From Panicum virgatum (lineage: Eukaryota; Streptophyta; Magnoliopsida; Poales; Poaceae): a stretch of DNA of 64,000 nt. Numbering within the stretch: position 1 is the stretch's first letter; each line of letters begins with the position of its first letter. Under the pieces are notes generated by a model that worked only from the letters and a program-made list of their open reading frames with translations, did not search any database and was not told the origin of the DNA. The stretch lies in contig NC_053153.1 of assembly GCF_016808335.1 (NCBI RefSeq), positions 18,363,033 through 18,427,032 of the forward strand. The letters are read 5' to 3'. A program made the translations under genes and the position numbers. Shown here piece by piece: positions 42,599-54,732 of this stretch.

Positions 42599-45252
42599 TC
42601 AATTGGTATCCCCCAATTCCTTGACGAACTTATCCTTCAGCAAGCCATTAGATCCTGCCATTCTTCGCGACATCAGGTCAAATTCCCCTCCACTTCTGCA
42701 AATCAGAAGAAAGAAAGGCACAATCAGTCAAGAGACGATCACTGAATTACGGTCACAAGAGCTGTTTGACCAGACTTGCTGACTTACGGATCAAAAACAT
42801 GGCCCCCAGCTTCCTGAAGGATCACAGCTCCAGCAGCAACATCCCTACAGGAAAATTGGCAATTTGAGATGCACAGGAAGATGATATAAGCTGCTGTTAT
42901 TAATTTGGACAACCATACCAGGGGCCACCAAATCCCATCTCGTAACACAAATCAAGCCTACCACAGGCAACCCCGCACATGTTTAACGCCAAGGAGCCAC
43001 ACATCCGTATGGATCGAATCTGAAAAGCAGAAAAAAAAAACAGTTAAGAATGTTGGCATGCTGTATTCAATGCACCTGATGCTACTTTACAGTGTTTACC
43101 TTGTATAGTAGCTTGTTGATTCTATTGGTTGTATCATCCAGAGTGTTCTTGTCTCTTTTGGTTCCAGCCTGATCAATCAGTATATTATCAGTTCAATATT
43201 TTCAGTAGATTCTTCTGAGTAAGAGGCTCTAGGATGTAAATTGCCATCCAGAGTTCAGAAGATGCATTAGTTAACTTACATGGGAGCATTTGAAATTTAA
43301 ACAAAAATCAATGCTACAGCTATCAAAGCATCAAGAATGCCAGGTGACGAATAAAAGGACCATACAACAATTAACTTTCTTCAATGATGTCATGCTCTAT
43401 CCATGTTTGAACTTGGACAGTTGGCCTTACAAAGTAACTTTATGGAAGGATGCTCGACCAGAACAAATTCAGGAAACGAATGCAGGTCATTTGTTCAGTT
43501 ATTAGAGTTTTAGATGGTAGTTTCTATTCATTTTGTAGAAGTAACTTTTCTTTTCAAATTACGTTGTTCTGATAAATCATGAAAACTTAAAGAGGACAAG
43601 CAGCAATATAAACAAACTTGAAGAGTGTGTAAACTGCATGGTATAAGTTGCCTACCTCTGTTACCAGAAGAGCCTTCACTAACTCATCTTGAGATGATGC
43701 TGCATATGGAATGAACATATTCAAATAAGAATAGTCATCAGTTGGAGGAAAACAGTGTGCAAGCACTGCAAGGGCCAAGATGTTGCTTCCATTGATTGAA
43801 ACCAAATCTGGGTGTACCTTTGATTGGAGAGCCATTCAGAAAAGCACCTTTTCCACGAATTGCAGTGAAAAGCTAAATGGAACAAGCAGCATGAGTTTAG
43901 ACTTTGTTGGGGGGAAAGGTGAAAATTTTTGTATTGGGAAGCGTGCTCCGTGAGAGGGGGCATGGTCTTCAATGCAAAAATTTTTGGGGATTTTGGGGAA
44001 TTAAACACGGCCTAAGATTCTTTTCAAAATGCAGTGGCAAAATATGGCCCTGTTTAGATCCAAGTTTTTACACCAAAAACATCACATCGAATATTTGGAC
44101 ACATGCATAGAGTACTAAATAAAGTCTATTTGCAAAATTTTTTATACGGATGGGCTGTAAATCGCGAGACGAATCTAATGAGCCTACTTAATCCATGATT
44201 TGCAACAGTGATGCTACAGTAACCATCCACTAAACATGGATTAATTAGCCTCATTAGATTCGTCTCGTGATTTACAATCCATCCCTGCAAAAAGTTTTGT
44301 GAATAGACTTTATTTAGTACTCCGAAAATAGTAAGATTCCAGTTAAAAAATTTTGACCAAAAGAACTAAACAAAGCCTATAACAGACTGTTAATGTAAGG
44401 GGTTTACACGATATAAATCTGATACTACAAGAAAACAACCTCCCTTTACTTTTAGTCTACAAGACTACGTTCTATAAAGGGACGGATTCCACTCAATGCA
44501 ACACTACAGATATGAACATTGTGTCAAATCATGCGATACCTCATTCATGATTGGGTTATAAACGACTCCAACGGTGGGAATTTTCCCAATGGTGAGGCCA
44601 ATCGAGACGCACACAAAGGGGAAACTGCAAGTTCAGAAAATGCAGACAAACTTGATATGAGAAGAGGAAAAAGAATGTGCAGTGAAGAACCCTACCACAC
44701 AAAAATAAAGTATAGCAACTTTACCCATGGACGAAATTGGTGGTGCCATCGAGGGGATCGACGATCCAGGTAGGTTCGTCTGTGAGGTCGGCGGTGGCGC
44801 CGAGCGCCGCGGACGTCTCCTCCCCGATGAACTTGTGGTCCGGGAAGTGCTTCCGGAGGTGGTTGAAGATGAGGTCCTCGCAGGCCTTGTCCGTCTCCGT
44901 CACCAAATCCACCTGCATCGGCGAGCAATGCGCAGCACCGTGAGTCCAAATCCCAATCCAATCGGCGCATCAACATCGACATCGACGACATGGGGAACTA
45001 AACAAATCATAAGAAGTATGAGGGGAAGGCAAGGGGAGGAACAGGAGTTTATGATACCTGGCCCTTGTGCTCCACATTCTTGGTCTGGTAAAATCCCTTG
45101 CGGATGATCTGCTCAGGAAATCAAGAACCGGTGAAGAGATGGCCCAAGGACAAGGAAACGCAGAGCAAATAATCCACGGCGGTGAGGAGGGGAACCTCGC
45201 CGGCGTTCTTGGCGGCTTCCACCGCCACGTCGAGGAACTGCTCCTCCGACAT
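42599..45252 (-). CDS. VTC4: L-galactose-1-phosphate phosphatase / inositol monophosphatase
   Basis: Ten exons on the minus strand: 45252-45196, 45108-45058, 44912-44725, 44624-44540, 43872-43818, 43699-43656, 43168-43100, 43019-42919, 42844-42788, 42695-42599; 267 residues, no break, all GT-AG. Metal-site motifs of the inositol monophosphatase family are complete: GEET (66-69), [12 protein letters not shown] (85-96, with D88 and D91) and WDVAAG (217-222, D218). Length and sequence match plant VTC4, which removes phosphate from L-galactose 1-phosphate in ascorbate synthesis and from myo-inositol phosphates (established knowledge). No transit peptide is seen, so cytosolic action is likely. A MITE sits in intron 4 and another just upstream. 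Confidence 0.95.
44046..44377. mobile_element. MITE, GGCC(N)TGTTT family, copy F, in VTC4 intron 4
   Basis: Ends GGCCCTGTTTAGATCC and AAAGAACTAAACAAAGCC, with TAT on both sides. Core is a palindrome around GGATGGGCTGTAAATCGCGA and its partner GATTCGTCTCGTGATTTACA. The element lies fully within the intron 43873-44539. Confidence 0.75.
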
Positions 45253-45364
45253 GCTGTCCTCCGATCTCTCGCCCCCGCCGATTTTGTTTCGACCCCTACG
45301 GCCAGCAGCAAATTGTGGCCGCTCGCTTCAGCCTGCTTGGCTATAATATACAGGCAAACAGGCG
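45253..45364 (-). promoter_or_regulatory. VTC4 proximal promoter/5'UTR
   Basis: Only about 112 bases separate the VTC4 ATG from the MITE upstream. A TATA-like GTATATTATAG on the minus strand lies near 45340-45352, roughly 90-100 bases before the ATG, so any core promoter in host sequence would be very short. Confidence 0.4.
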
Positions 45365-45367
45365 TAA

Positions 45368-45803
45368 GGCTTGCTCCAACGGTGCCCTCTATAGGGCCCC
45401 CCACGCCACGTAGGGGGAGCTTTGGCGGAAATTCGATCCAACGGTTTCCCCCAAGCTCCCCCTGTATACGGGGGAGTTGAAACTCACTCTATATATAGAG
45501 TGAGTTTCAACTCCCCCTATATCTCTAATCACATCGTTTCTTCATGATATTAATCTCGTTTGAGTCCCGTAACATGATGATAATGTGTATTATGACAGTA
45601 CAAATACTGTATGATTTTTTTAAAATTCAAAAATGATAAATAAATAGTTAGTTAATGAGTGATAGTATATAGAGGGAATAGAAATGGGGGAATGGTTGGA
45701 GAGAAGGAGTTATAGAGGGAGAAATCTTTTAGAGGGAGGTATTAAAATATAGTAAATAGTATGTTTGGGGGGAGTTGGATGGGGGGAACGGTTGGAGATA
45801 CCC
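45368..45803. mobile_element. Tourist-like (PIF/Harbinger) MITE upstream of VTC4
   Basis: Ends GGCTTGCTCCAACGG and (minus) GGGTATCTCCAACCG, flanked by TAA on both sides (45365-45367 and 45804-45806), the Tourist/Harbinger duplication. 436 bp. It contains a perfect 48-bp palindrome (45470-45517). Confidence 0.75.
45470..45517. repeat. perfect 48-bp palindrome
   Basis: Both 24-base halves are exact reverse complements, from GGGGGAGTTG at the left to CAACTCCCCC at the right, centred on TATATATA. It can form a cruciform or hairpin and includes a TATA-like core about 240 bases upstream of VTC4. Confidence 0.9.
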
Positions 45804-45806
45804 TAA

Positions 45807-46404
45807 GAAAACGGAACGGATACGAGGCTATGGTTGGGCCGGACGGAGCCTGTACCATAAGTCCCAGCCAGACTCCACTATTTTCCTATATATAAAAATT
45901 TAAATTTACTGGAAAATATAAAAACTTAAAAAAAACAGGAGAGAAGAATCCATATACTTTACTAGATATAAAATCCCACACAAAGCTATCCTTAACTGAA
46001 ACCACTAATAGTCACTTATCAACACTAACCACATGCAATTACCGAATCTGATAGAAGATGTTTAGTTCGGTTAATTTTGTTAAATGGGACGGCACATCAT
46101 TCTAACAGAAAATTCCTAGAGTCGGCACCCCGTGTCAAATTGATATCGTGCATGCAACCAAAAACAAAGACAAGAAAACATATCAATTTTAGTTTCATTT
46201 TACTTTGGTACTTCTCATTCCACTTGTCATGTTACTCGCAGGTGAAGCTATCTCGTTATTTTAATTTCACTCCTCACGATTTTTTTTCTTCCTCTTTTGG
46301 ATCGAATTAACAATGGTTTTGCAGTTAAGGTCCATGTCAGCATGAATGGATGATTAAGAGCCTTGTATTTATATCCACTCCTCACTCAATCCATAGCTCG
46401 CTTG
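45807..46404. other. intergenic, no gene seen
   Basis: AT-rich sequence between the MITE and the gypsy LTR. Nothing recognisable. Confidence 0.5.
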
Positions 46405-47709
46405 TGTCGGGTACCATGATTAGGGACACCCTAATCGGGGTACTAAGATCACCATAAAAAACCGCAAACACGCGTTAGGCAACTGGGCCCACGAAGGCTC
46501 ACGGCCTCCTTCCAATCGGGAAGAAAGGAAAGGACTCAAATAAGTCCAGCATGTGGCCCACTTGTATCCTCCCTCGAACCCGCGGAGCGATCTCCGCCTC
46601 GCTCGAGGGCTCCCATCGAGACCCTCGACTACGCCCCGCATCTCCGCCTCGCTCGAAGGTAACGAATCTACCCTCGAGCGCGCAAATCATCTCTGTTTCG
46701 CTCGAAGGTAGCGGACCTACCCTCGAGCAGGCACCTCATCTCCGCCTCGCTCGAGGCCACCCCTCGGCATAAGGGACAAACGGCCCTGCCGCTCACCCAC
46801 CCGTCGTACGAAGACATTAAGTGCCAACCACTCCTACACAGCGCCCAGGACAGACGGCGTCAGGCCGCCATCCCCCACAGTGGCTGTGATCGGAGTCCCA
46901 TCCGCCAACTCCGGTCCCTGCTCCGCCATCCCGGACGCTGTGGCAACACTGTAGGACTTGCGACACGGGACGAAGCGCGCTCGGCACAGTTCCGTTACTA
47001 TTCTGCCAACTGTGGCCGTCCTGACTCCACCTCGTCACACGTATGGCCCCGGACTCACCCCCTGTTCGGGAAGGGGTCCGGTGTCACCACGAGCCCCTCG
47101 GAGAGGGATGCCCAGCGCTAGCAGCCGGAGGCCCGGACCTCCCCCCTCGAGGGGTCCAGGACCTCCACGCGACCCTCGGACCACCTTAGTGCGCATGCCG
47201 GCACTTTGTCCAGGGGGTCCGGGATCGCCACGTGCCCTGTCACCGCCGAGACACGCAAAACCCTGACCTACAGGGCCCACGAAACGCCATCACGCCACGC
47301 CTGGAGGACAGTACACCCTACAGCGACACCCACGCCGCCTGCTGGGGTTGGCAGGACGCCGGCGCGATCTCTGCGAGGAAGGACGATGCCCAGGACGACC
47401 ACCACGCCCGACGCCATACCCCCACAGTGTACTTCCCACAGTACTCGACTATTGTATCCCCACAGCTCGGGGAGAAATGACGACTTTCCGCAATCCCCTA
47501 TACATGTACCCGTCCCTCCTTGCGTCTATAAAAGGAGGAGGCGGACTTCCCTTAAGGGGGTCGGTCGGCTCTCTAGGCATCACACCGCCCACAGAGCACA
47601 CACTCGCTTCTAGCACCAACACTGCTATTCGTCACGCTCAACACTTGGGACGAGGAAACACGCAGCAATTACTAGTTGGGATCCGGGCCCCCGGGTTAGG
47701 ACACCGACA
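46405..47709 (+). repeat. 5' LTR of the large Tat-lineage gypsy element
   Basis: Begins TGTCGGGTACC and ends AGGACACCGACA (short inverted ends TGTCGG/CCGACA), followed by the primer-binding site TTGGCGCGCCAGGAAGGGG at 47711-47729. Rich in CTCGAGG. It contains about three copies of a roughly 55-bp tandem repeat (catctccgcctcgctcga...) at 46575-46765. TATA box at 47527-47533. The 3' LTR was not found in the window; 5-bp left flank is GCTTG. Confidence 0.85.
47527..47533 (+). promoter_or_regulatory. TATA box of the 5' LTR
   Basis: TATAAAA in CGTCTATAAAAGGAGGAGGC, about 180 bases before the LTR 3' end. Probable retroelement promoter. Confidence 0.6.
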
Positions 47710-47710
47710 G

Positions 47711-47729
47711 TTGGCGCGCCAGGAAGGGG
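47711..47729 (+). other. primer-binding site
   Basis: TTGGCGCGCCAGGAAGGGG directly after the LTR end (one base gap), the PBS form usual for Tat/RIRE2-type elements. It is 47 bases before the gag ATG. Confidence 0.7.
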
Positions 47730-47775
47730 AGCGCTGCGTGACATTTTCTCTCTTGTTCCCATTTGATCCCTAGGG

Positions 47776-50103
47776 ATGGCGGGTAGACCAAACCCTTTTC
47801 CTATGGGTGTCTCGGATCCGCTCCCAGCAGGATACGTGATCTGGTTCGGGAGTCTCGAGTTCAGAGCAACCGGCAACGGTTACCTCATGGAGCTTCTCTC
47901 GCCCAGACGCAACCCCGTCACTTCGACTTCACCAGCCCGGCGCAACAGGCGCTCGGGCCAGCATTGGCGACAAGCACGCGCGGAGCGGCGCCGTGCGGCA
48001 CGCCACAGCTCCCCCACGTGGGTTGAGGCTGGCATGTCGCAACTCAGCATCGCGGCCAACGGGGCCACCGCTTCGTCATCACGTGCATCGGCGTCGTCTG
48101 CGCCGGCATCATCATCTGCTGCAGCACCAATGCATCTCGAGGGGGGAGGGGGGCTCGACCTCGCCGTCGCCCTTTCCCTTCGGGATGCGCAACGCTGCCA
48201 CCTACGCCTCTTCAATCAGCACTAACTTCACCGAGTATGAGGATCTGCCGGGTCATCACCTTCTGTCGATCCACAACCTCATCGCGTCGTCTCCCGACGA
48301 ATCCTTCCCCGAAACGGCGAGTTCGATCGCCGACGACATCAACTTCTTCATGAACAATTTCACGGCCAAGGAGACCGAGGACTACTCCGGGGTCCGCGAC
48401 CCCGATGCATTCCTCTCGTTCCAGCTCGCGACGGCCTATTGCCTCACCTGCTCTGAGGACTCCAGTGAGGGGGAGTACAATCCCACTCGAGAGTGCTTCA
48501 TGGCCGATCTTGCGGACGAGCAAAACGACAACGCCCTGGGCGACGACGGGGACGGCGGGGCGGACGCACAGGCGAACCAACCGGTGATGCCACCTGCGGC
48601 CCCTTCTTCTTTGTCAAGCTTGGCGGCGCGGCAAGCTCAGCTGGCACAGCTCAAAGAGCTTCAAGCCAAGCTCGACGAGCAACGCCGGCAGACACAGGAG
48701 CTGCACACCACACTCGAGCAGCAACGCACCGCGCGTGGTGCACATGCCCAGGCGGCGGCGCGCATTTCCCGGGAACGCATCCTGGCCGACGACAATGTTG
48801 ATAAACCTCTGGAACTAAAGACGGCCGGCGAAAAACTCGTCGCTGCGGCCTACCTACTCCAAGCCATGCCCGAGCCATCGACGCCTTCGGGCCGAAACCT
48901 GCGCCGCGAGGCACAGGTGCTCATCGAGCAAGCCGCTGTGCAGCAGGCCGAGAGCTCTGCATCTCGCATACGCTCGATCGTACCGAAGCCTTCTGGTGGG
49001 ATTGCGCACCAGGAACATGAGGATTCTACGCACACTCCTCCAGCAAGGCAGGGCAAGGCAGCCGTAGCGCCCGGTGCGAAGGCACCCTAGGTGCACGACC
49101 GCATCGAAAAAACCCCCGTAAAGGATCGACTCCACGACACGCGCGGGCACGCCGATGACGGTGACGCCCGCTACATCATCAGCGGCATGAAATACACCCC
49201 TCGACGGGGTGGATGTTTCGACCCCGAGCATGACAGGGGCGAGTCACCGGAGCCTCCGGGCACCCGGGTGTTCAGCCGGGAGATTCGTACCGCTTCTTTT
49301 CCCCCGAGCTTTCGACAGCCCACCACCCTCGTCAAGTATCGGGCGAGACAGATCCTGCAATCTGGCTCAATGACTATCGCCTAGCATGCCAGCTGGGCGG
49401 TACGACAGACAACGCGGTCATCATCCGCAACCTTCCTCTTCACCTTGCCGACGCCACACGAACGTGGCTCGAGCACTTGTCCGCGAATCAGATCCACAAC
49501 TGGGTCGACTTAGTCAAGATCTTCGTGGGCAACTTCCAGGGCACATACGTGCGCCCTGGCAACTCCTGGGACCTCAAAGGGTGTCGCCAGAAGCCCCACG
49601 AGTCCCTGCGCAATTACATGCGGCGCTTCTCCAAGCAATGCACCGAGCTCCCCAGCGTCACCCATGTCGAGGTCATCAACGCTTTCCTCGAGGGTACGAC
49701 GTGCAGGAACCTGGTGCACGAGCTTGCGAGAAGCCGACCCACCAACACCAACGAGCTGTTCGACGCTGCCACCAACTACGCCGCCGGCGAGGAGGCTATT
49801 GGTGCCATTTTCGACGATAAGCCGAACAAGCGCAAGGAAGATGCGACCGCGGAGGGCAGCAACGCCAAGCCCAATGCCCTCGACAAGAAACAAAGGCGGG
49901 GGAGTAGGGGAAAGAAGTCGCTCCCACCGAACCAGCACAGATCGGGGCAGGCAGAGGACTCCGAGGAGGCCTTCGCTGCCGCCCCAGACCGCAAAGGACC
50001 TCGAGGACCCCCTCGAGGCGGTGGTGGCCTGTTCGACGACATGCTTAAGAAGCCGTGTCCTTACCACAAGGGCTCGGTCAATCATACCCTCGAGTAGTGC
50101 GAG
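47776..50103 (+). pseudogene. Tat-lineage gag, broken by frameshift and stops
   Basis: Starts at ATG 47776 (MAGRPNPFPMG). The frame shifts near 48178-48190 (ALSL then GMRNAATYASS in the next frame) and runs to a TAG at 49088. A further disrupted stretch has open parts 49091-49384 and 49477-50097. Recognisable parts are a Gln/Ala coiled coil (LKELQAKLDEQRRQTQELH), the Retrotrans_gag core (AIWLNDYRLACQLGG, TWLEHLSANQIHNW, NYMRRFSKQCTELP) and the knuckle CPYHKGSVNHTLE followed by TAG where Gln is expected and then Cys. Structural protein of the particle by family; this copy cannot make it. Confidence 0.8.
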
Positions 50104-53100
50104 ATGCTCAAGAAGTACTACAACCGCGTCGCGTATCGTGACGAGGACAAGAAGAAGGACGCTGGCGACAAAGGTGGAGATGACGAGTTCCCCCCGGTGG
50201 AGAACGCCTTCTTCATCTTTGGAGGACCAACGACGAACATGACCTCTCGGCAGCGCAAGCGTGAGCGCCGGGAAGTCTTCTCCGTCACCAAGGCCATGCC
50301 ATCCTACCTCGACTGGTCGAAGGATACCATTTCCTTTGGCCGCGAGGACCACCCCGACTACGTCCCGCATCCGGGACGGTATCTGCTCGTTGTCGACCCC
50401 ATCATCGGCAACACCCGCTTCTCCAAGGTGCTCATGGACGGAGGCAGCAGCCTAAACATCATGTATGACCACACCTTGGAGCTCATGGGGATTGGACTGA
50501 ACAAGCTTCGTCCCAGCAAGTCTCCATTTCATGGCGTTGCGCCGGGAAAGCGCGTCCAACCCCTCGGCCAGATCGATCTGCCTGTCTGCTTCGACACGGC
50601 AGCCAACTTCCGCAAGGAGGTACTCACCTTTGAGGTCGTGGGGTTTCGAGGATCCTATCATGCCATCCTTGATCATCCCTGCTACGCCAAGTTCATGGCC
50701 ATCCCCAACTACACCTACCTCAAACTGAAGATGCCGGGTCCGAAGGGCGTCATCACCATCGGCTCTTCGTTCGAGCACGCCTACGAGTGCGACGTCGAGT
50801 GCGTTGAGCACGCGGAGGCTCAAGCGTAGGATGAGGCCCTCGCAGCCACCCTCGACAAAATGGCAAGCGAGGCCTTGGACTCCACGCACCGACAAGCAGG
50901 GAGTTTCGAACCCGCCGAGGGTATCAAGAAGGTGCCTCTCAACCCGAGCCACCCTGACGACAAGGCGTTGCAGATCAGCGCCACCGTCGACAGCAAATAG
51001 GAAGTGGTGCTCGTCGACTTTCTCCGCGCCAACGTAGACATCTTCGCGTGGAGCCCCTCGGACATGTCTGGCATACCGAGGGAGGTCGCCGAGCACTCCC
51101 TTGATATCCGACCTAACTCCAAGCCGGTGAAGCAGCGCCTGCGACGCTTCGACGAGCTCAAGCGCCGGGCGATCGGCAAGGAGTTGCAGAAACTTCTGGC
51201 GGCCGGGTTCATCAAGGAGGTATTCCATCCCGAGTGGCTAGCTAATCCTATATTAGTGAAGAAAAAGAATGGAAACTAGAGGATGTGTGTAGATTACACT
51301 AGCTTAAATAAAGTATGTCCGAAGGTTCCCTTTCCTTTGCCACGTATTGATCAAATCGTAGATTCAACTACAGGATGCGAACTTTTATCCTTTCTTGATT
51401 CTTATTCCGGCTATCACCAAATCCATGTTTTCGGAGACCATCTCGGGCGGAACATAGAGGCATATGTCGACGATATCGTTGTAAAATTCAGGAAGGCGGT
51501 CGACCTGGTTGCCGATCTCCAGATCGCATTCGATTGCCTGAGGGCCAAAGGGGTAAAACTCAACCCCGAGAAGTGCGTGTTCGGAGTCCCTCGAGGCATG
51601 CTCTTGGGCTTCATTGTCTCCCAGCGGGGCATCGAACCCAACCCTGACAAAGTCTCGGCCATCACTCGGATGGGACCGATCCGAGACCTAAAAGGGGTAT
51701 AGAGGGTCATGGGATGCCTAGCGTCCCTCAGCCGGTTCATCTCGCGCCTCGGCGAGAAAGGCTTACCCCTGTATCGACTCCTGAGGAAAACCGAGCGCTT
51801 CACGTGGACCCCCGAGGCTCAGGAAGCCCTCGACAGGCTGAAGGCATCGCTCGCTCACGCCCTCATTCTCACACCACCCACGGACGATGAGCCCCTCTAT
51901 TTGTACGTAGCTGCGACGACCCAAGTGGTCAGCGCGGAGATCGTTGTCGAAAGACAAGAGGAGGGCCATGCTCTGCCTATCCAACGGCCGGTGTACTACA
52001 TCAGCGAGGTGTTGTCTGAAACTAAGACACGCTACCCGTAGATTCAAAAGTTGCTCTACGCAGTGGTTTTGGCTCGGCGCAAGCTACGCCACTACTTCGA
52101 GGCCCATCCTGTCACCGTGGTCTCGTCTTTCCCTTTGGGAGAGATAGTCCGCAACAGGGAAGCCGAGGGTAGAATTGCCAAATGGTCTGTGGAGCTGATG
52201 GGAGAAACTCTCACCTACGCCCCCCGCAAAGCGATCAAGTCCCAAATCTTGGCCAACTTCATGGCTGAATGGACGGACATTTAGCTACCCCCACCACAAA
52301 TCCAGGCCGAATGCTGGACCATGTTCTTCGACGGGTCGGTGATGAAAACCGGTGCCGGTGCCGGCCTCCTTTTCATCTCACCCCTCGGAGACCACATGCG
52401 GTACGTGATACGCTTGCCCTTCCCTGCTTCTAATAATCTGGCAGAGCACGAGGCCCTCCTCAGCGGCCTCCGCATTGCCATCGAGCTCGGCGTCAAACAC
52501 CTCGACGTGCGCGGTGAGTCTCAACTTGTCATCGACCAAGTGATGAAAGAGTCTAGCTGCCACGACCCGAAGATGGAGGCATACTGCAAAGCAGTGCGCC
52601 GCCTCGAAGACAAATTCGATGGCCTAGAACTCAATCACGTCCCGCGCAAGTACAACGAGGACGCCGACGAATTAGCCAAGATCGCGTTAGGGTGGACCAC
52701 CGTCCCCCCGAAAATCTTCGCTCGCGACATCACCAAGCCCTCCGTTGAATTCAAGGATCCGACGGAGCCAGGGCCCTCGACCGTCGGGCCCTCCGGCGGG
52801 AACCCCCCGGCGGACGAGGCCGAGCCCATGGACATTGACTTCGAGACCTCCTCTATGGATGAGGCCGAAGCAATGCAGATCGACGAGGCCCCCACTTCGC
52901 AAGATTGGCGCACCCAGTACTTTGACTGGATGATTAGAGGTGTCCTACCCTCGAACCGCGTTCAGGCGCGGTGCCTCGCTAGGCGGGCCAAGTGTTTCGT
53001 CCTAATCGACAACGAGCTATACAAGTGTAGCCCTCGGGAGTCCTGCAGCGATGCATCCCCATCCCCGAGGGCAAGTAGCTGATCCGCGACATCCACGCTG

Positions 53101-54138
53101 GCGTCTGCGGCCACCATGCCACACCACGTACCCTCGTGGGTAACGCATTTCGGCAAGGTTTTTACTGGCCCACCGCAGTTGCCGACGCCACCGACATCGT
53201 GCGGACCTGCGAGGGTTGCCAATTTTACGCTCGAAAAATGCACCTCCCCGCGCACGTTCTGCAGACAATCCCCATCACATGGCCTTTCGCTGTGTGGGGA
53301 CTGGACCTCGTCGGTCCGCTGCAGAAGGTGCCCGGTGGCTTCACCCACTTGCTGGTGGCAGTCGACAAATTCTCCAAGTGGATCGAGGCTCGACCCATCG
53401 GCAAGATCAAATCCGAGCAAGTGGTTCTATTCTTCACCGACATCGTCTTCAGGTTCGGGGTCCCGAATTCGATCATCACCAATAGCGGCACCCAGTTCAC
53501 AGGCAAAAAGTTCTTGGCGTTCTGCGACAGCTTCCACATACGTGTGGACTGGTCGACTGTGGCACACCCACAGACGAACGGGCAAGTGGAGCGTGCTAAT
53601 GGCATGATCCTCCAAGGACTGAAGCCGAGAATCTTCAACAAGTCGAACAGATTTGGCCGGAGGTGGCTCACGGAGCTACCCTCGGTCATTTGGAGCCTGA
53701 GGACGACCCCAAGCAGAGCCACGGGCTTTACCCTATTCTTCCTCGTCTATGGCGCCGAAGCCATACTCCCCACGGACCCAGAGTACGGATCGCCAAGGCT
53801 CAAGACATACCAAGAGTAGCAGAACCAATGAGCTCGCGAAGACTCGCTGGATCAAGTGGACGAGGCTCGAGATGTGGCACTCCTACACTCTGCGCGCTAC
53901 CAGTAGTCTTTACGAACATATCAAGCGCAGAGAGTCCGGCGCCGAGACCTCAACAAGGGGGACTTGGTGCTGAGGCTTCGACAGGACAACAGGGGCCGCC
54001 ACAAGCTCCCACCGCCATGGGAAGGCCCGTACGTAATCGCCGAGGTGCTTAAACCCGGCACGTACAAGCTGGTGAACGACAAAGGCGAAGTCCTCACCAA
54101 CGCTTGGAATATACAGTAGCTACGTCGCTTCTATCCTT
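50104..54138 (+). pseudogene. Tat-lineage pol (protease, RT, RNase H, integrase), decayed
   Basis: Order of domains: protease (VLMDGGSSLNIMY, the DGG form known in this lineage) at about 50410-50470; RT from about 51004 (VKQRLRRFDELK, RMCVDYTSLNKVCP, SGYHQI, then directly HVFGDH... YVDDIVV) with roughly 40 residues missing between SGYHQI and the YVDD block; RNase H (MFFDGSVMKTGAGAGLLF, VDQ-type helix, HVPRKYNEDADELAK) at 52321-52690; integrase from about 53100 (WPTAVADATDIVRTCEGCQ, WGLDLVGP, IITNSGTQFTG, NGQVERANG) to about 54120. In-frame stops lie at about 50827, 50998, 51277, 51700, 52039, 52282, 53080 and 53817. The second integrase Asp is Asn. Confidence 0.85.
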
Positions 54139-54732
54139 AGAATTCTGAGCTGTTTGTACATCGTTTGTACTCGCATTTTCGATTTCCCGAAATAATAAAG
54201 AAGTACACTTTACTTGTTTATTTTTGGGAACCTTCCGGACCCTCGAAGGCTCGGATGCGCACGAACACCGAGGTATGCCTGGCTTTACCCTCGGCAAAGC
54301 CAAGCCTCCCTCGGGGGCTACTACGGGGCGAACCCCCGAACGTCCCCAAAAATCGCCAGCGTTTTTTCGAAAAACTTCCGTCTCGTCTCTAAGCTTCTCG
54401 TACACTTGGAAAAAACGGACGCGGGGCGTAAGCAACTAAGGTACGGGGCCGGCCGAGTCGTGGGGCTGCCTACGCCTCTGGGATACGGCACCCCCCTCAC
54501 CACCCTACGCCTACGTGGCTTATGAACGCGAAATTCCTCGCAGAAGTTTATCTAAGTCGCGTACGAGAACACGGAAGTAGAGTAAAAGAAAATGCGGGCT
54601 CGAACGCACAAGGCCTCGATGGGCCACACAGTCGATTTAACGAAAAACGAATTTCTATATTCATAGACGAGATTACAAAGTGCGATTACAATAAACACTA
54701 ATCTATTAGATGGGCTTCGAGGCCCAGCCTAT
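54139..54732. other. gap between pol and the antisense ORF
   Basis: Starts with the sense-strand 3' end of pol, including AATAATAAAG near 54190 as a possible poly(A) signal, then Ser/Pro-type low-information sequence with CCCTCGG motifs. No gene seen. Confidence 0.5.

Noticed and set aside
47206..47773. Plus-strand ORFs of 80-140 residues
   Set aside because: They lie in the LTR and span its TATA box and end; they are not gag.
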